Below the pieces are notes generated by a model that saw only the letters and a list, made by a program, of their open reading frames with translations, was not told the DNA's origin and did no database searches. This document shows, in pieces, positions 1 through 5,069 of a stretch of DNA of 5,069 nucleotides (its first letter is position 1; each line of letters opens with the position of its first letter). The stretch comes from Vibrio madracius (lineage in GTDB: Bacteria; Pseudomonadota; Gammaproteobacteria; Enterobacterales; Vibrionaceae). The stretch is from contig ASHK01000433.1 in the NCBI GenBank assembly GCA_000695745.1, positions 1-5,069 of the forward strand, in the 5' to 3' direction. The translations under genes and the position numbers were made by a program.

Positions 1-78
1 CGCGAGGCCATGTCTTTTCTTGAGCGCCTGTTCGGTATTGACTACAATAAGCCACTTTTTAAATACACTAGGTCATAA
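1..78 (+). CDS. 3' end of an unrecognised gene (partial, 25 codons)
   Basis: Frame 1 is open from the first base and ends at a TAA at 76-78. The visible residues are REAMSFLERLFGIDYNKPLF followed by KYTRS. The tail is mixed aromatic and basic, with no membrane segment or recognisable motif, and I cannot name the family. The DUF3297 gene starts only two bases after the stop, which suggests one operon with coupled translation. The start and most of the gene lie outside the window. The tight junction with the next gene supports this being a real gene end rather than chance open frame. Confidence 0.6.
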   Translation, partial: REAMSFLERLFGIDYNKPLFKYTRS

Positions 79-80
79 TA

Positions 81-329
81 ATGAGCGATAACAACGCAAA
101 GCCAGCTTTACCGGATCACCTATCAGGTAACCCACGTAGCCCACACCACGTAGCTGAGTGTTTTGAGCACCAGATCGGTATTCGCTTAAATGGTAAAGAG
201 CGAACTGATGTTGAAGAATATTGCATCAGCGAAGGTTGGGTAAAAATCCCTTCACCTAAAGCACTGGATCGCCGTGGTCAACCTATGCTGATCAAACTAA
301 AAGGTACAGTGGAAGCGTACTACGTATAA
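81..329 (+). CDS. DUF3297 family protein
   Basis: This small 82-residue protein of unknown function matches what I know of DUF3297 (Pfam PF11730), whose members are about 80 residues long. Family-type features are the opening LPDHLSGNPRSPHH, the central IGIRLNGKERTDVEEYC and SEGWVKI, and the closing DRRGQPMLIKLKGTVEAYY. There is no signal peptide or membrane segment, so it is probably cytoplasmic. The ATG lies two bases after the stop of the upstream gene. The only ribosome-site-like sequence is a weak AGG at 70-72, inside that gene's end, which fits translational coupling. A hairpin shortly after the stop (354-391) may end the transcript. The family call is strong; no biochemical role can be inferred. 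Confidence 0.9.
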   Translation: MSDNNAKPALPDHLSGNPRSPHHVAECFEHQIGIRLNGKERTDVEEYCISEGWVKIPSPKALDRRGQPMLIKLKGTVEAYYV

Positions 330-353
330 TTCGCTAAGCACTTACTATCCATT

Positions 354-391
354 CAACACATGGAGACTGTCTCAAGAGTCTTTGTGTGTTG
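354..391 (+). terminator. Hairpin after the DUF3297 gene, possible terminator
   Basis: CAACACA (354-360) pairs with TGTGTTG (385-391), and AGACT (364-368) pairs with AGTCT (377-381). The three positions between them can form G-U wobble pairs, so the RNA could make a 15-bp stem with an 8-base loop. It begins 25 bases after the DUF3297 stop. Only a short, interrupted T stretch follows, so it is a weak intrinsic terminator or a 3'-end stability structure. Confidence 0.45.
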
Positions 392-405
392 ATGTTTCAC
401 TCTCT

Positions 406-428
406 CAGCTCTTTAGCTGTTCTTTATT
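406..428 (+). terminator. Short hairpin plus T-rich tract, weak terminator candidate
   Basis: CAGCT (406-410) and AGCTG (415-419) form a 5-bp stem around a CTTT loop. TTCTTTATT follows directly. The stem is short and could be chance. Together with the longer hairpin at 354-391 it may complete termination of the DUF3297 transcript. Confidence 0.3.
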
Positions 429-446
429 CCCCTCCTAATTGACCCT

Positions 447-477
447 TTGACAGTTCGTGTTGAATGTTCCTTTTAAA
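447..477 (+). promoter_or_regulatory. Possible sigma-70 promoter for the TPR gene
   Basis: A perfect -35 hexamer TTGACA (447-452) is followed after 19 bases by TTTAAA (472-477), which matches 4 of 6 positions of the -10 consensus. The spacing is longer than the usual 17, so the promoter would be modest. It lies after the two hairpins and before the TPR gene, where a promoter is expected. If used, the leader would be roughly 160 bases to the ATG at 648. Confidence 0.3.
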
Positions 478-647
478 GTCTGATAACTTATTTTATCTAC
501 ATCTGGTTTGACCCAAGTGTTCTAATAAAATGTCAAGAAACAAGCATTCATCGATCATTGGGCGACTATTCTGAAAAGAAGCACGTTGTTGAAGCGACCG
601 ATGTAGTGCACACCATGGCATTGATTAACAAGGATCTGTTACCCAGA

Positions 648-1130
648 ATGAATACTGTCATTTCAAAAGCGATATCACTGCGAAAAGCAGGCCAACACCA
701 CCATTCACGTCAACTGCTCGAAACGTTACTTGACGATCCAGAGTATGCCGCCTGCGCGCACTTGCAGATTGCTTGGTCATACGACAACGAAAGCAAAGAA
801 CAGTTGGCTATCCCTCATTATAAGTCAGCGCTGCTCGGTAAACTCTCCGACTCTGAGCGTTTCGACACACTATTTGGTTTAGCGTGTACTTACCGAAGTT
901 TAGGGGAGTATGTTGATGCGCTTCATTACTTTGAGCAGACCATGAATGAGTACCCAACAGCAGAAGAAGTTCAGCCTTTCTATGCCATGTGTTTATATAA
1001 CTTGGGTCGTCACAAAGAAGCGGTACAACTGTTGCTGACATTGCTCTTGTCTACTACCAACAGTGAATCAATAAAAGAGTATCAAAAAGCGATTTCTCTT
1101 TACTCTGACGATCTTGATAGGACTTGGTAA
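648..1130 (+). CDS. Tetratricopeptide repeat protein (TPR_5-like)
   Basis: From the ATG at 648 this is a 160-residue, mostly helical protein. Four TPR-like helix pairs are visible. They run roughly over residues 3-34 (LRKAG, LLETLL), 36-69 (AHLQIAWSYDNESKEQLAI), 70-107 (LFGLACTYRSLGEYVDALHYF) and 108-140 (FYAMCLYNLGRHKEAVQLLL). A capping helix ends in SLYSDDLDRTW. The FYAMCLYNLG and DLDRTW endings resemble the PF12688 (TPR_5) group, from memory. Such proteins are cytoplasmic scaffolds; no partner can be inferred. The frame is open back to 477, so a TTG at 558 (190 residues) or an ATG at 615 (171 residues) are alternative starts. I prefer 648 because it begins just before the first TPR helix and has AAGGA upstream at 630-634, although the 13-base spacing is long. 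It appears to be monocistronic. Confidence 0.82.
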   Translation: MNTVISKAISLRKAGQHHHSRQLLETLLDDPEYAACAHLQIAWSYDNESKEQLAIPHYKSALLGKLSDSERFDTLFGLACTYRSLGEYVDALHYFEQTMNEYPTAEEVQPFYAMCLYNLGRHKEAVQLLLTLLLSTTNSESIKEYQKAISLYSDDLDRTW

Positions 1131-1491
1131 GTTGCAAGCTAATAATTGAGCGATTAGCTGATTAAGTTAGGATAAATTAAAAATTTGATATCCATTCCAA
1201 AATATAAGGCATTCATTTATTATTTCATTAATAAATAGAAGAGTTTTAATTTGTGTTGGTATTTATTGAATAATATAAACCCCTATATAATTCGTAAATA
1301 ACTTAGCAATGATTCGATATTTATATAAAATCTCGCTTGGTTTATATCCATTTCAAAAATCAAATGATGTCCGTTGTCAAGTAATGTAATGCAACGAAAG
1401 TAATCTTTACCCATGACCACAAAATTTATCATGACATTTGTTGAGTGAATAACGTTGGTGAGTACTATTCATCCCGCATCCCTCTGCATAG

Positions 1492-1510
1492 AGATTTGTT
1501 CTGCAAATCT
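1492..1510 (+). promoter_or_regulatory. Perfect 7-bp inverted repeat upstream of the glycosidase gene
   Basis: AGATTTG (1492-1498) and CAAATCT (1504-1510) are exact reverse complements around a 5-base spacer. The repeat lies 43 bases before the glycosidase start. It could be an operator for a dimeric regulator or a small leader hairpin. There is no T tract, so it is not an obvious attenuator. Confidence 0.35.
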
Positions 1511-1521
1511 AACTTATAAAT

Positions 1522-1537
1522 AGTGATAAATATCACA
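1522..1537 (+). promoter_or_regulatory. CRP-like binding site
   Basis: AGTGA (1522-1526), six bases, then TCACA (1533-1537) matches 9 of the 10 conserved positions of the CRP consensus TGTGA-N6-TCACA. The same bases match the FNR consensus less well (8 of 10). The site ends 16 bases before the glycosidase start codon, so it probably lies in the 5' leader or over the transcription start. That position would favour repression, or a use other than class I or II activation. Confidence 0.42.
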
Positions 1538-1550
1538 ACATATGGATTGA

Positions 1551-4348
<2,798 letters not shown>

Positions 4349-4380
4349 GTGAGTTAGCTCGGTAAGTTCTAGTAAAAGAA

Positions 4381-4406
4381 AACGCCTGATGAGACCATCA
4401 GGCGTT
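4381..4406. terminator. Strong bidirectional intrinsic terminator
   Basis: AACGCCTGATG (4381-4391) and CATCAGGCGTT (4396-4406) form a perfect 11-bp stem with a 4-base loop, starting 33 bases after the glycosidase stop. On the + strand GTTTGTTG follows. On the - strand the stem runs into TTCTTTTACT, a better T tract. It can end both the glycosidase transcript and the convergent yqeB-like transcript. Confidence 0.88.
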
Positions 4407-4438
4407 GTTTGTTGAAATGTAGTGATATCAAAAACCTT

Positions 4439-4558
4439 CGTCATTTCCTTGAAAAAGGAAATCTCCGCTAGCGCATCGCAAACTCAATTTACTTAACGTG
4501 CTCACCACGTTTGGTTTTCTACGCGTTGTAGAAGGTCCTCATTTTCATGAGGATGACG
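4439..4558. repeat. ERIC-like palindromic intergenic repeat (about 120 bp)
   Basis: The element starts CGTCAT (4439-4444) and ends ATGACG (4553-4558), which are exact inverted termini. Inside are perfect hairpins ATTTCCTT/AAGGAAAT with a GAAA loop (4443-4462), AACGTG/CACGTT (4495-4511), TTCTAC/GTAGAA (4517-4533) and TCCTCAT/ATGAGGA (4536-4553). The CTAGCGC segment (4468-4474) can also pair with GCGTTGTAG (4523-4531), so the whole unit can fold as one long imperfect hairpin. The size and build resemble ERIC or MITE-type dispersed elements known in Vibrio and enterobacteria. CGTCATT...GGAAATCTCC is a familiar arm type, from memory. It has no coding capacity and would lie in the 3' untranslated part of the yqeB-like transcript. 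Membership of a repeat family needs a genome-wide copy count. Confidence 0.6.
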
Positions 4559-4584
4559 GACGTAAAGCAGTAAGGCGTCGTTAT

Positions 4585-4610
4585 GTGGGTGATGGGTTAT
4601 TAATACCCAC
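4585..4610. repeat. Small inverted repeat at the yqeB-like stop
   Basis: GTGGGT (4585-4590) and ACCCAC (4605-4610) are exact reverse complements, and an alternative inner pair TGGGT (4593-4597) / ACCCA (4605-4609) also exists. The repeat overlaps the first base of the stop triplet of the - strand gene. It has no T tract on either strand and may only be a 3'-end mRNA structure. Confidence 0.3.
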
Positions 4611-5069
4611 TACCGACCACTTAAACACAACATCGCTTCGAGCACACCACCAGCGACTGCGCGAGCCTTGTCAGAAATCGTACAATGATCAACGCTTTCA
4701 CCACGTGGATCCACATCGCCGACCTTAAACCCTTTGTGAACGCTAAGGCCATTATTGAGTAAGCCTCTCACTTTGCCAGTTAACGGCGCATAAACGACCA
4801 TATCGTCCACGTTAGCAATTGGCTGTCCTTCTTCAACTAAATCACCAAGTTTCACTTGAGCAGTAAAAATGCCGACACCTGGAGAGCGAATTACACGTTG
4901 CTCTGTGTAACCCATGATGCTACCAGGGATACCAGAGTTTGGCTGACATGGCCCTTGGTATATCACTCTACCAAGTTGGTGACCACGATTGGTTTCTATA
5001 GCGGCGTGGCAGTCTTCACCAGCGGTAAAACCTGGCCCTAATGCTATCGTGACCGGAGCCATTGCTTTG
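4610..5069 (-). CDS. yqeB: YqeB-family selenium-dependent molybdenum hydroxylase system protein, C-terminal part (partial)
   Basis: The frame is open to the window edge and ends at TAG (complement of 4610-4612). About 152 codons are visible. The ATG at 5060-5062 lies mid-domain, so the true start is outside. The sequence matches the C-terminal domain of the YqeB/EF2563 family (TIGR03309, from memory): VTIALGPGFTAGEDCHAAIE, TNRGHQLGRVIYQG, GIPGSIMGYTEQRVIRSP, then GDLVEEGQPIANV, APLTGKVRGLL, FKVGDVDPRG, and the closing DHCTISDKARAVAGGVLEA. The segment from GIFTAQVKLGDLV to VDPRG resembles a barrel-sandwich (biotinyl-like) fold, but no carrier lysine motif is seen. Family members accompany XdhC-like, YqeC, MocA-like and SelD proteins and are thought to help mature selenium-dependent molybdenum hydroxylases; the exact reaction is not established. 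It converges on the glycosidase, with the terminator at 4381-4406 between them. Confidence 0.88.
   Translation of the reverse strand, partial: KAMAPVTIALGPGFTAGEDCHAAIETNRGHQLGRVIYQGPCQPNSGIPGSIMGYTEQRVIRSPGVGIFTAQVKLGDLVEEGQPIANVDDMVVYAPLTGKVRGLLNNGLSVHKGFKVGDVDPRGESVDHCTISDKARAVAGGVLEAMLCLSGR

Noticed and set aside
385..401. CRP-like site near TGTGTTGATGTTTCAC
   Set aside because: At the required 6-base spacing the right half matches only one of five positions, and the left half is part of the terminator-like stem.
558..647. N-terminal extension of the TPR protein from TTG 558
   Set aside because: TTG is a rare start with no ribosome site, and the added 30 residues precede the first TPR helix. 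An ATG start at 615 or 648 is more likely, but the extension is not excluded.
808..1041. - strand ORF inside the TPR gene
   Set aside because: It is an antisense shadow: the + strand frame has clear TPR periodicity and the antisense product has no family features.
4439..4558. Integron attC site or small structured RNA
   Set aside because: No paired R'/R'' core sites (RYYYAAC / GTTRRRY) frame the hairpins and no cassette gene or integrase is present. Terminal inverted repeats and several palindromes fit a dispersed repeat better.
4498..4728. + strand ORF of 76 codons over the intergenic repeat
   Set aside because: It crosses the palindromic repeat and runs antisense into the yqeB-like gene. 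The product is Arg/His-rich with no recognisable family, and there is no ribosome site.

Overview
The window looks like chromosomal DNA from a marine gammaproteobacterium, most probably Vibrio or a close relative. This rests on moderate, AT-leaning composition, a DUF3297 protein, a compact TPR protein and a YgjK-type glycosidase. The genus is an inference from remembered protein resemblance, not from a search. No tRNA, rRNA, CRISPR array, transposase or phage gene is visible. I found no convincing new multi-gene system. The strongest anomalies are a frameshifted glycosidase gene and a palindromic intergenic repeat.

Layout. Positions 1-78 hold the last 25 codons of an unrecognised + strand gene. 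A DUF3297 gene (81-329) follows it directly and is probably co-transcribed. A gap with two hairpins and a possible promoter leads to a TPR protein (648-1130, + strand), which looks like a one-gene unit. Next is a 423-bp AT-rich gap (1131-1553) with several inverted repeats, including a CRP-like site just before the next gene.

The main locus (1554-4348, + strand) encodes a lipoprotein homologue of Escherichia coli YgjK, a GH63-type alpha-glucosidase. It is in two reading frames, 1554-3857 and 3848-4348. One base appears to be missing near 3842-3851. With that base restored the product would be about 931 residues. The break separates the predicted catalytic acid (Asp589, first frame) from the predicted catalytic base (Glu in the ENYNP motif, second frame). 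Either this copy is a pseudogene or the sequence carries an indel error.

The end of the window is convergent. A strong bidirectional terminator (4381-4406) is followed by an ERIC-like palindromic repeat of about 120 bp (4439-4558). After it comes the C-terminal part of a YqeB-family protein on the - strand (4610 to the window edge), which belongs to the selenium-dependent molybdenum hydroxylase maturation group. The genes do not form one pathway: they are four or five separate transcription units. The only functional link suggested is possible carbon-source control of the glycosidase through CRP, and that is weak.
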